Source of the DNA: Diplonema papillatum
Lineage: Eukaryota; Euglenozoa; Diplonemea; Diplonemida; Diplonemidae
Assembly: GCA_030068145.1 (NCBI GenBank)
Contig: JAPJBO010000013.1
Coordinates: forward strand, 1-64,000
Length of the DNA: 64,000 nt
Direction: 5' to 3'
Position 1 is the first letter of the stretch. Every line of letters begins with the position of its first letter. The notes beneath the pieces were generated by a model, which worked only from the letters and a program-made list of their open reading frames with translations, was not told the origin of the DNA and ran no database searches. The position numbers were made by a program, and so were the translations under genes. Shown here piece after piece: positions 20,071 to 30,227 of the stretch.

Positions 20071-20402
20071 CGCACTCCGTCTTAGCCCCACCCTCTGCCG
20101 CTGCGACGGGTTTGCGGGCCCTCGTCCGCTTTCTTGCCCTTTGTCTTGTACTGTACGAACAGACCGGCAGACAAACCTAGTGATTATCGCCCCCTCTCCC
20201 CCTTTTGTTGTACGCCAATGTAGTACCCTTTGTTTCATCTCAACCTCCCTCTTGTTCCATCTCTTGAAGAAGACCTGATGCACGAGCTAGCAGCAATTAT
20301 GCACGAAGGGCAGTTTTCTGCCCCAACAATTACGCGCTATGCTTCCCCCCAGCGTTTCCCATCAAGGTGTTAGCCGCCGCCGTAGGCGGCGCAGTCGCGA
20401 GA

Positions 20403-20864
20403 AAGAAGAGGGCCCGCAGCGTTACAAGGCGGCGATCCCCCGCGAGACGAGAAGAGGGCCCGCAGCGTTACAAGGCGGCGATCCCCCGCGAGACAAGAAG
20501 AGGGCCCGCAGCGTTACAAGGCGGCGATCCCCCGCGAGACGAGAAGAGGGCCCGCAGCGTTACAAGGCGGCGATCCCCCGCGAGACGAGAAGAGGGCCCG
20601 CAGCGTTACAAGGCGGCGATCCCCCGCGAGACGAGAAGAGGGCCCGCAGCGTTACAAGGCGGCGATCCCCCGCGAGACGAGAAGAGGGCCCGCAGCGTTA
20701 CAAGGCGGCGATCCCCCGCGAGACGAGAAGAGGGCCCGCAGCGTTACAAGGCGGCGATCCCCCGCGAGACGAGAAGAGGGCCCGCAGCTTTACAAGGCGG
20801 CGATCCCCCGCGAGACGAGAAGAGGGCCCGCAGCTTTACAAGGCGGCGATCCCCCGCGAGACGA
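20403..20864 (+). repeat. 46-bp minisatellite, 10 units
   Basis: Ten near-perfect 46-bp units containing GCGTTACAAGGCGGCGATCC; the last two carry TTTACAAG in place of GTTACAAG. The unit length is 1 modulo 3 and it has no stop in any forward frame, so long open frames across it (Arg-rich) are a by-product of the repeat. Confidence 0.9.
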
Positions 20865-20984
20865 GCTCACCCGCCGGCCAGAGCGTCCGCTGCAGCACCA
20901 ACTCCGGTGCCGCCGCTCACTGTAGCAGAGCCGCAACCTGCAGCGCGCCTCCGGAGCGACTTACGCCCGCCGTAGCAGCGCGAA

Positions 20985-21064
20985 GAGAAGTGAGGAGACC
21001 GGAAACTCCCCGGAGAGATGGTCCCTGCACTCTACCTCGTCTCTCTCTCTCTCTCTCTCTCTCG
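20985..21064 (+). repeat. Dispersed repeat plus (TC)n
   Basis: AACTCCCCGGAGAGATGGTCC and its flanks recur at 56697-56770, there also ending in a CT-rich run. At 21040-21062 it ends in a (TC)n microsatellite. Confidence 0.5.
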
Positions 21065-21134
21065 TCCGTAATTGTGACCCAACGAGGTCGTATCAGCTAC
21101 CCCCCACACGCGCCCTTTCCCCTGGCGAAAATAA

Positions 21135-21325
21135 CTCTAGAAAATGCTCGAGAGGTTGCTTTGTGCTTATTTCGAAGGAGACGAATCAAAATAACGCTAC
21201 AAACTCGAGGGGGAAAACCAGCGCAACCACAAACGGGTTCTTTTTTTGTTGAACGCTTACGCGGCAAGTTACGCCCGCCGCTAAACCCAGATTTACCTGT
21301 GTTTCGTGCGGGCTCCAGCACGTTT
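21135..21325 (-). repeat. Inverted copy of the 400-bp downstream satellite family
   Basis: Reverse complement of the family tandemly repeated at 39800-40770 (shared blocks include AACACAGGTAAATCTGGGTT and CCTCCTTCGAA). It lies just upstream of the TPR/phosphatase-like gene. Confidence 0.6.
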
Positions 21326-21529
21326 TCCTCGTTCGAGATTGGATGTAATGTTGTTGCGATAGTGAGGAGTCATTTGCTTCCGTTCGAGATTTCGCAACTG
21401 ACGGTCTCCTGCTAAGAAGGCGCTGGTACAAAAAAGAAACACTCTAGGACGCGCGTCGGTGCCTCCCAAAGCAAAAAGAACACTACCCCCAAGGAGGAAC
21501 CAGCAGGCAGCAGCAGCAGCAGCAGCACG

Positions 21530-24500
21530 ATGTCGTCCGATGCGAAGAAGGAGCCGTCGTTGCGCGGCAACAGCGACTACAGCCCGGAGGTGAAGAAGAT
21601 GCTGAAGGGATGGACGGAGCCGGCGTTCGGGAAGGGGGAGAACGTGGTGCTGCAGCAAGAAGACCTGGCCCAAGCGTCGGAAGAGGACGGGCGGCGGGAG
21701 ATCACGTGGAAGGCCATCCACGACGAGTGCGGGTACGAAAAGGCCGCCCACGGCTGCCGGCTGACCGGCGACATCTCGCAGCGCGACAAGCACAACTGGC
21801 AGTACCAAAAACACGTCAAACTCCGCGACAGCGACGGGACCGAACACGCGGTCTTCTTCTACATCGACGAACCGTACTCTTTCACCTACGACGACATGGA
21901 AGTCGGCTCCCTCCTCACGATCAATTCCCCGCGGCTGCACCGATTCATGGACGGCCAAGACGGCATGCGCCTCGACGAGGAGAAGCAAATCGGTAGCATT
22001 TTTCTTTCAGTCAAGAAATACAGGGCTTCCGGCAAGAACTCGAGCCCCGGGCCAACCTATTGCCCAGCATGCATGTGAGGAAACTCAACGCCCAAATAGC
22101 ATCCTCTGATTGTGATCAGTTGCCACCTTTTGCAAACAAGTCCAGAATCTTGAGTTTAGGGCAGCGCGGTCATCGGAAGTCTCTAGCTTTCTTACCGTTT
22201 TCAAACTTTTCCCGTACTCTCGCGGAGTACGAGTTGTCGCGTATACAATCAGAACCCTATACAGCCAGTTGTCTCGACCTCAGAACAGACACCGAGCCTG
22301 CTGTTGATGAGAGGACTCTGGGCTTACCATTCCTAGTCCTACTCATCCTAACTGTTCGTTCGTTCTCACCTCGGGGAGATCGTCATTTTTTACTTCGCGC
22401 AAGCGCCGAGCCCCAAAGTACACCACGCGGCATACCAAGCTTGTTCACTCGTCGGTCTCTGAACGCGAGAAAGAATACGTAAAACGGAGTTCGTAGCGGT
22501 TCTCTTTCGAGAATGCCGAAACGGCTTGTTGCGCACCTGGCATCGCTTGCGAACTCATCCGATTATATACGAACGAGCTGCACCCTCTCGTCACTGATTT
22601 CAACCCTTTCAACCCCCCTCCTTACCCAAGCCTCCACGGTCAACCGGAGACTTTGAAATACCAACCTCCCAATCCACAAATAACGCAATATACTTCAACA
22701 GGCGGGATCAAGAAGCGCCCGCTGACGGACTTCAAGCGCATCGACTATGCAAAGTTAATGCGCGAGAACGGGAATCGAAAGTACGCGGAGGGAAAGTTCG
22801 AGGACGCTGTCGAATACTACGAAACTGCCGTCACCCATGTTACCGGGTCTAGCTTTTTGGAGAGCGCCAAGCTGAAAGCCGAAGCGCGCGACCTGGAGCA
22901 CAAGTGCCACACCCACATTGCCGACGCAGCTGCGCAGCTGAAGGTATCGCTAGCTCCTTTTTGCGGCGTCGTTCGCAGTCTCTTTTCGTACTGACAATCT
23001 TGTGGGTTGCCGTAAAATGTATTGCGATTCTCTGAATGCTAAAAAGACGTCAGCACCGTGTTTGGTGGTTGGTGAACCTACCTGGAAATGAAACCGGGTA
23101 AAAACCAAGCGGGAAAACGACCAACACCAGCACCCCCAAACGAACGCTGCTGTGCTGAAGTGAACGTTCTTCGGCCACGGCTGCCCACGAGGAACCTGTT
23201 TGCGGTAGAAACTGCGACCTTTCCGTTCTTGGGAGCTCAAGTGAGGCGAACTCTACGGCACCACAAAGTCCTACACCACCCCGGTCTTTTATCCGAGTCT
23301 AGAGGGTAAATTTGAAGTTCTCAAATTAGCTCTCTAGCGAGCTATCCCACTTTTCTGGGGAAGGCCATAGGGTATCTCTATCCAAGACATTTCTCTACGT
23401 CCGAGTCTCGAGATTAGGTAAGTTTTAAAATTCTCAAATTTAGCTCTCGAGCGAGCGGAGGTTGACATTCGGGGAGTTCAGGACGTACAGGGTGAGGCGC
23501 GGCTTCAGCTTCGAACGAGCTCAAATCTGCATCGACACGGGGAAAAAGGGTCGCGCGGGAGTTGACTCCCCGGTGTTGAAAAAAACACGCTCGGTAGGAT
23601 CCGAACCCCCGAACCCGCAGGGAACGTCACGCACTGCTCCCTGTCGATGGTACCACTGGTTCGTCTCTGTCTGCCATTATTGGGGTGCAACCCTTCTGCC
23701 TCGCACCCAGCATGTTGACCTGCTATTGACTCCAGACAACACGGCACCTATACGCGGCAGGAGAGCATTGCTACTCAACGACGCTACCACTTGACAGGTG
23801 CTAATCCCGCCTGCAACCCTTCACGTAGCCCGCTGGACTCCAGGCTGGAGGGATACTTCCGCCTTGCCCCGGGGGTAAACATTAAGCTAAGACTTTCCCC
23901 CTTACACAAAACACGCACATCTGCACAGAACTACACGGGCGCCATTGAACATTGCAACAAAGCCCTCGCCGTCAATCCGAAGGCGGCGAAGGCCTTCTTC
24001 CTGCTTGGCATGTGCCACGCCGCACGTGGCAACGACAGGGACGCACTGATCTGCTACAACAAGGCTCTGGACAACGCCTCATGTATGAGCTTTGCTTCTT
24101 TTTCTGTGCGGTACTCATTCATTGGGATGCCAATGCTGCCCCACACCAATGCAAGTGAAGCCCAGCCACAGTCAATGCCGGCTTTTGATATTAGTCATCA
24201 TGTTTCAAACCCTCGATTGCGCGTAACCTGGAAGCACCCAAAGGGTGTCGGTGGTACAAAGGTGCAGCTGCCCGTATCCATCCGACAATCAGCTCGCTTG
24301 TGGATCTTACAGTACTGTAGCCAGTAAGTTACGCCAACCGCAAAAGTCGCGTTTCAGCGTCCTTCGAGGTAGCCTCCGACAAAGTTCCAAATTTCTGGAC
24401 GATGAACAATGTGGGCTTGGCGACTTCTAGGCGACTCGCAGACTTAGAGGAGGATGCGCGTCCCCTAAACGTCATGCTGTTGGGGCCTTGTGCTTTGGAA

Positions 24501-27239
24501 GTTGCCAACAAGCCGTTCCATCGGAGGGGTGACGCCCACCTGGACAAGGTGTCCTGCTGCCCCGCACTACAAGATGCAGCGCCCAGCATGGGCTAGCATG
24601 ACACAACCGGATTCGTAGTAAAGGTGAGACGAGAGGACTCAGTCAAAGGACAACCACCCACTTGAACAACGACCCTCAGGCGACCCTTCGGTGTCAGTCG
24701 CAGACATCAAGAAGGAGCTGAAGAAGGTTGCTGGTGACCGAAATGCGCAAAAGAGCATTCTGAAGAACATGTACTCCGGCTTCCTCGACGGGGGGAAGGT
24801 CAAGAAGTTCGGCGTGAAGAAGGGGACTCTGGTGTGCCTTTTTTTTTTGTTTTCAAAGTGGCCTGGATTCATGGGACTGTAAGAACTGACGGATGAACTG
24901 ACGGTGTGCGAAGGGTGGTTCTTAGGCCGTAGCTTGCTGAGTCGCAATCAAGCTGCTCCTGGGCCCTTCGTTTCTGGACCCGATTCTGCACTGACTTCCA
25001 AATCACGAGTTGATCAAAAAACTGCTAGTTTGCCATCGACGGAAAGGCAATCCGCGCACTCGTCAACAATCAACTGCACGCGTTCCGTCGGGTCGCGCAT
25101 GTTTTTTTTTTTGTTGTTGTGTCTCGAGGTAGCAAATCGTTTCATCTGAAGCAACCCCCACCGCAGGCGCTTTCAGGGGGGCAGCTGTCTGCAATGCAAA
25201 CGCTCTTCAACTTTCGAGACATCGCTGCGGGGAAAGTGCAGAAGAAGTTCAACCGAAAGCTGCTGAAGAACGTCTTGTACCGATCTTCTTGGTATGCCTT
25301 TACACTTCCTGTTCAACTCAGTCAGAGTGAGTGGGTGCAAGGGCACGCACGCGTAGCATGCATACTGCAATCGACGAGGATTACCGCAACGTGGCTAGCC
25401 ATTGCTCACAATGAACGTGTACCAAAGAAACAACCCACACCCACGTCGCCCTTACTTGCTCAAAGAAAACCCAACGGCCGTCACCCGGAGACCCTAAAAA
25501 GCTACGCCGGTCCATAGACTGTGATAGACAGAAGAATGCAGCACCAGGCAATTCTATGCAGCTCCATGGGATAGGGATGTACCTGATAGACCGTGGTGGA
25601 CCTCGATTCGCTACAATGAACAGCGGCAGGCAATTCGATGCAGTTCCAGGAGATGGGGATGGACCGGCTTACTAAAAAGCCGGAACGACAAGCGAACGTG
25701 AACTCCAAACCCCCTTTTCGCCTTTAAATTACTCCCGCGCCGATGCCGTGTGCCCCGCCCACAAGAGAGCGGGGAGCACGCCAACAAGCGGACACCTGGC
25801 AGGAAAGAGGGCGCGGCACCGGCCACGGCCGCCGGGCACAGCGGGCAGATGCGCAGCCGACGCCAGCGACCTGGTTGTTACTTTGGGCGGATGTACCCAC
25901 CGCCTTCTTGTTCTCTTCGCCTCTTCAAGTTTAGATTACCTGACACCACTGTATTATCTTCAACCATATCCCAACCTTCTTGCAATGACCCGTGTTGCGC
26001 CGCTCGTGGTGCTTTGTGAGAATATTCCGGAGACTTCGAAAGCCGACCGCTTACTACAAGAAACAGTCTAGTATCCCCGGCGAGCTACCAGGGAACATAT
26101 CGGAATTGAGCCGGTCCGCCCCTATCTCTTGAAACTGCATCGAAGTGACTGCCGCTGTTTATCAGGTCCATCCCTAGTCCCTAGTGATGGACCCCCTAAA
26201 GCTGCATCGAATTGCCCGGTGCTGTATTCTTCGGTCTATCACGGTCTATCAAGAGGGGATGGACCGGCTCAGCAGAAAGAGTGCCAATTCCACACAGTAG
26301 TTAATTCAGGAAATCCAGTCACTCATAAAAGGCGTCACGGGAAAAGCCGACAGCTGCTTAACACTTCATCAGGGGACACCCTGAGATTTCCCCTTCAGGT
26401 GACACTGGGTAACCTTTACCCGTACTTTAACTCCCTTCCACAGCGTCGCCGCAGCTGCGCTCTCGGACATCCGGATTCTGTGCAACGAATACGGAGTGAA
26501 GTCCGTGCTTGACTTCAGAAGCGCGGCGGAGCGGGCGGCGGGGCCGGCGCAACCCAAGCAGTTCGGCGTCGTGTCCGCCTCGGTGGCCGCGGAGGGCGCC
26601 GTTGCGCTGGCGGCGAAAGCCGGGCAGAACGGGAAGCTGCCCCCGCCCGCTGTCGGGGAGATCCTGGAGGACACGGTCGTCGTCGAGGTCGACGTCCTCG
26701 ACTCGCTTTTCTGGGCGGAGCTCGACCAAGCGGGGCGGGCGCGGTACTACTTGTCCAAAACCTTCTGCCAGGCTGACAAGGCGGAGTCCCTCAAGGTCAC
26801 CGGCACCAAGGCGAAGCTCACCAACGGCGAGCTGCAGCGCCTGATCCTCGACGAGAAGCAACGGGAGCTCTGCTGGGTGATGGACTTCATCGCTGACCCA
26901 GCGAACTCCCCCGTCGTGCTGACGGACAGTCACGGGAAGGACATGGCGGCCATAGTATCCGTGCTCGTACTCGGGTGCCTCGGCGTTGACGAAGACAGCA
27001 TCATCGAAGACTACATGGAGTCCATCGACGCAATTCCCGAAGAAGCGCAGAAAGCGCTCGCCGTTACCCTGACCCGGTCCAACCTGCAGCTTTCCCACGC
27101 CTTCGTCGACCTGGCCGATATCACAGACCTTCTCAGCTTCCTCGATGGCCGGTACAACGGCATCCAGGCGTACCTTCAGCACATCGGCTTCGACCGCGCA
27201 AAGCAGTCCGCCTTCCGTAAAACCATGCTCAAAGGCTGA
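21530..27239 (+). CDS. TPR protein fused to a tyrosine-phosphatase-like pseudoenzyme, six exons, ~643 aa
   Basis: Exons 21530-21992, 22702-22943, 23929-24082, 24680-24831, 25167-25291 and 26444-27239; all junctions are GT-AG, phases agree and the total (1,932 bases) is a multiple of three. The start of exon 4 has alternatives (24698, 24704) in the same frame. Residues 1-155 form a beta-rich domain ending HRFMDGQDGMRL, family not recognised. TPRs follow (ENGNRKYAEGKFEDAVEYY; NYTGAIEHCNKALAVNPKAA; GNDRDALICYNKAL) with an FKBP-like trailing helix (IKKELKKV). The last two exons match the Y_phosphatase3 fold: NFRD....VLYRSS, SVLDFRS..E, then a P-loop position reading TDSHGKDMAA where HCTAGKDRTG is expected, and a closing AYLQHIGF..AKQSAFRK. 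Catalytic Cys is Asp and the P-loop Arg is Met, so it is probably not an active phosphatase; a scaffold or lipid/phospho-sensing role is inference. Confidence 0.75.
24160..24575 (-). repeat. Dispersed repeat inside intron 3
   Basis: The intron 24083-24679 holds, in inverted orientation, the sequence also found at 31740-31925, which lies in an intron of the next gene. Matching blocks are GCAGCAGGACACC...GTCCA.GTGGG and a block containing TTTGAAACATGA...TTA; here they are separated by about 200 bp of extra sequence. Confidence 0.6.
25505..25690 (-). repeat. GCATCGAATTGCC repeat, copy 1 (intronic)
   Basis: Two tandem degenerate units of about 90-100 bp around TGCATCGAATTGCC(T/C)G, in reverse orientation, inside intron 5 of the TPR/phosphatase-like gene. 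A plus-strand copy lies at 26105-26275 in the same intron and another at 31615-31745. Confidence 0.6.
26105..26275 (+). repeat. GCATCGAATTGCC repeat, copy 2 (intronic)
   Basis: Forward-orientation copy in the same intron as copy 1, so the two can pair as an inverted repeat in the pre-mRNA. Confidence 0.6.
26330..26425 (+). repeat. GTGTCACGGG hairpin repeat, copy 2
   Basis: GCGTCACGGGAAAAGCCG...GCTTAAC...CAGGTGACAC, ending just before the acceptor of the last exon. The repeat's pyrimidine-rich flank supplies part of the splice acceptor region. Confidence 0.55.
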
Positions 27240-27244
27240 TGATA

Positions 27245-27350
27245 CCCCCCAGCTCTCGCCAACTTGCCGATTTCACCGATCTCCCGACTTTCCTCGCTGG
27301 TCGGCACAACGGCAGACAAGGGTGCCTTCAGCACATCGGCTTCGACAGGA
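27245..27350 (+). pseudogene. Decayed copy of the preceding gene's 3' end
   Basis: Starting a few bases after the stop codon, this resembles 27110-27205 (GCCGAT.TCAC.GA, then CTTCAGCACATCGGCTTCGA). It is a degenerate direct duplicate of the last coding part, not in frame. Confidence 0.65.
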
Positions 27351-27355
27351 ACTCC

Positions 27356-27412
27356 TGGCAGTGTGTGATGAATTGCTTTGCCTTCGGCAAAGCAATTCAT
27401 CACACACTGCCA
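27356..27412. repeat. Perfect 27-bp inverted repeat with 3-nt loop
   Basis: Arms 27356-27382 and 27386-27412 are exact reverse complements around a TTC loop (inner arm GCTTTGCC/GGCAAAGC). It lies about 120 bp past the stop of the TPR/phosphatase-like gene, at the edge of the decayed 3'-end copy. The RNA would form a very stable hairpin. Confidence 0.9.
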
Positions 27413-29870
27413 CCGTCGCCCTCGGCCTTCGCGAAGTTCGGGTGGAGTGATGGGCCGGACCGCCGGAGCAGAAAGTGGTTGCGTTCCTTCCACGCCGCTC
27501 TCACCATCTCTGGTTTCGCATTTGGCGGGTAGAGTGTGGAAGGCATGGCTGCGGCCTTTAAAAGCGTCTTCAATGATAGAGACCGTGAGCGTGGGGATTG
27601 AACGTAGCCAGGCATCGCTGTGTCCTTGGTTTGGCGCAGGCCTTTCCCCCTATGGAGGGGGATGACCTTCAAGCCGTACATCTTTGGTCACGCCAGAGCA
27701 CATTCCTCTTCTCTTTTCCACCGCAGACGAAGACCCCTGTGCCAATCCACTCGCCGTAGCTTGTGCACACGCCTGCTGCCGCGAGCGGGACGTGTCTGAA
27801 GCGAATCAAGCATCCATTCCCCAGCCCCCCTTTAACCTGACATTACACACTTTAGTTGCTGAGCAACCCCCCTAATACCCTGTTTCCCCCTGTTTTTTTT
27901 TGCTTCGTTTGTTTGAAGTCCGTCCCCGCTGGTCAAATACTCTCAGGGTCTTCACGGTAAGTCGCTGGTGCAGCGTGCTCCAGCGACAGCATCCAGACAC
28001 AGCGGGGGAAGTTGCCAGCCTTGCATTGCTGGAGAACGCTAGTCGCGCCGCCCCCCCAGGGCGCATCCGCGCACCCGCGAAGGGGACATCCGGTGAAAGC
28101 AGGAATGGCTGAGCTAGTCCGCTGTTGTCACACACGCCCCCCAGAGATTTCTGGTCTCGAGTCGCCGCAGAGAGTGCTGCCGCCCGAAGCCAGACCATCG
28201 ATCCGGCTTTTAGTGAGCTGAAAAGGTTCCGCAAACCCTCCCGCATCAAGTGTTTGTCTGGGAGTTTCAGATTGTTCGCATGCGTGGGGGAAGGGGGTAC
28301 AACGTGCGACGCGCCTTCTCTTGTCTGGTATGGCAGGCTGGACAGCTGCCATACCAGACCTCACGTTCGATAGGGTGGATGTGGGCTTGTGGTAGCTCGT
28401 GCGCGACCTGGATTTCAACGGCACATTTCATTGCTTCCGAAAATGGCCCGCCGTACCTGTGCCATACGTAGTTAACCTTTGGGGTCGGATCCCAGTACGT
28501 ACTGGGTTGCCCTGGTTTGTTCCTACAAATACAAAAAAAACTGTACGTCCCATGGGATCGTCGGCAACAAAAATCACACACACCCACACTGCGGTTCCTT
28601 GAGACCGAAGGAAGAAGGTGCGCCTCTGCAGGAAGCACAGCGTGACAACGGGTCTAGCACACTCACGGTCCTACATAACAAAGTTTGCTCGTTGCCAACA
28701 GCCGTTTCTGGCAATAGTTTCGTCTGAGGGAACGAGTACTGGTTTGTAAACTACCGGCAATCCTCCCTAGCAATCGGGGGTGAGAAGAATCGTTGTAGTT
28801 TCTCATTGTTATCGGCCGTACCGAGGGTGCCGAAGAAGTACCCGACGATATGCGCACACGCGGGCACCCAGACTTTCCAAGCCGTGTTTCTCAAACCCAG
28901 AAATTCTGGTCACGAGGGGGTCAGAGGGGAAAACCTGCCTGGTGCCATCAGTCCCAGGCCTGAAAAAGCTTTCGGGGGCGCCGGCCGCCTTCCTGCCGCC
29001 ACACTCCTCTCGCGAGGCACGTGCTGCCTTTTTTCTTGGATTCCTTAAACGAGCTTTGCCTCTTCTCCTCGGAGTGTTGTTGTTGAATAGCGGTCGTTAT
29101 TGGAGGCACTCTTTTTTCCTCGTTTCCAGCGCGCGGACTGCATAAGGCGAGTTCATCGCCCGCCTTTCGCGGGTCGGCAACCTTCGGGCAGCAGCAAAAT
29201 CTCAGGACGCTAGTGCGAGGGTTGACCCGGAGAGAAAAGAAGCCGAAGCCGTGCACCGGGTGAGTAGGAGAAAAGAAGGAAGGGAAACCAGAGTTTTCGT
29301 ACCCTGGCCCCAATCCTGGACATGGGTTCTCAGGAGGCAAAAAAAAAACAGCCCAATGCCTTTGAAGCGTGAACCTCAGACACTCACTCAGACTAAACGA
29401 TTCTTGGAAATCGTCAGTCGCTCTCATTCCAGATCTGTTGACCAAACGCCATCCAATTTCATCAGACCTTGCAAATAACCGTGCTCAGAAGGTCCTACTC
29501 GTGTGGTTCAGTTCCTCCAACGTTGCATGTGGCTAATATTTATACCTATCTACCCTCTAGAACTTGCACCAGGTTCCCCTGCAGGAAACCCCACTGAAAG
29601 GCCCTGAACAGTTTCTTTTTGAAGAAGCTTGTCTAAATGGCAGCCTGCGTGAGTTGCCACCGATTCAATGAGCCGTCTGCGGACCCGCTGTTGATCCACT
29701 ACCCGGCCAAAACCCGCGATCTAGTGCCCAGAGTCAGAAGACGGCCAGGCAACGAAGAATAAACCACACGGGTATCGACGGTAGCGTCCCGGGCCCAGAT
29801 TTTGAATTGAATCACAAGTGCACGGGGGGGGGGGGGTTGCCCTAATAAAGAACCCGTTCACTACCCAACT
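27413..29870. other. Intergenic, no gene recognised
   Basis: Mixed sequence with short unsupported open frames on both strands. It contains a 14-bp inverted repeat with a 9-nt loop (28323-28336 / 28346-28359) and a 16-bp palindrome CCCAGTACGTACTGGG near 28491. A dispersed motif, TCAGAAGGTCCTAC...GGTTCAGTT, at 29486-29518 recurs at 30112-30142 and, inverted, at 58353-58390. Confidence 0.5.
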
Positions 29871-29889
29871 CCCAGCCTCAATGGTCAAC

Positions 29890-30042
29890 CGGAGACTTTA
29901 AAGCACCGAACCTTTGCTCCGCCCAATCGACGACCTGTTGGGCAGCCGGGTTCTTCCTCTCGAAGAAGAAAGCGGACGGAACGTCCACCCCCGTCACTTT
30001 CTTTACGAGGGCAACCGCATCAGTTCGTTCGAACGACATATT
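29890..30042 (-). CDS. Possible acyl-carrier-like exon fragment
   Basis: A minus-strand stretch starting ATG at 30040-30042 reads MSFERTDAVALVKKVTGVDV, then PSAFFFERKNPAAQQVVDW. The pattern V...TGV.VPS..FFE.KNPA....V resembles the last two helices of an acyl carrier or PKS carrier domain. The Ser-attachment segment is not visible. A donor-like AAAG|GTTCGG follows. It may be one exon of a gene, a fragment, or chance. Confidence 0.25.
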
Positions 30043-30227
30043 TTTCGTTGACCGCACTAGCCCAAATCCTGGACGTGGATTCAGGTGGCAAATTTGGCAA
30101 ATGATCATGATCAGAAGGTCCTACTTGGGCGGTTCAGTTTCCTCACACATTAAAAACAAAAAACGCCAAGAATCAATGATACCAGGCCGGACCTTCAAGG
30201 AAGCAGAGGGTGGGGAAAGCTCTACTG

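Noticed and set aside
20339-21415. 358-codon plus-strand frame over the minisatellite
   Set aside because: The length comes from a stop-free repeat; flanks show no protein features and the frame order simply cycles.
23590-23665. Possible tRNA (reverse GGTTCGGATCC-like box)
   Set aside because: No matching A box, acceptor stem or cloverleaf could be formed.
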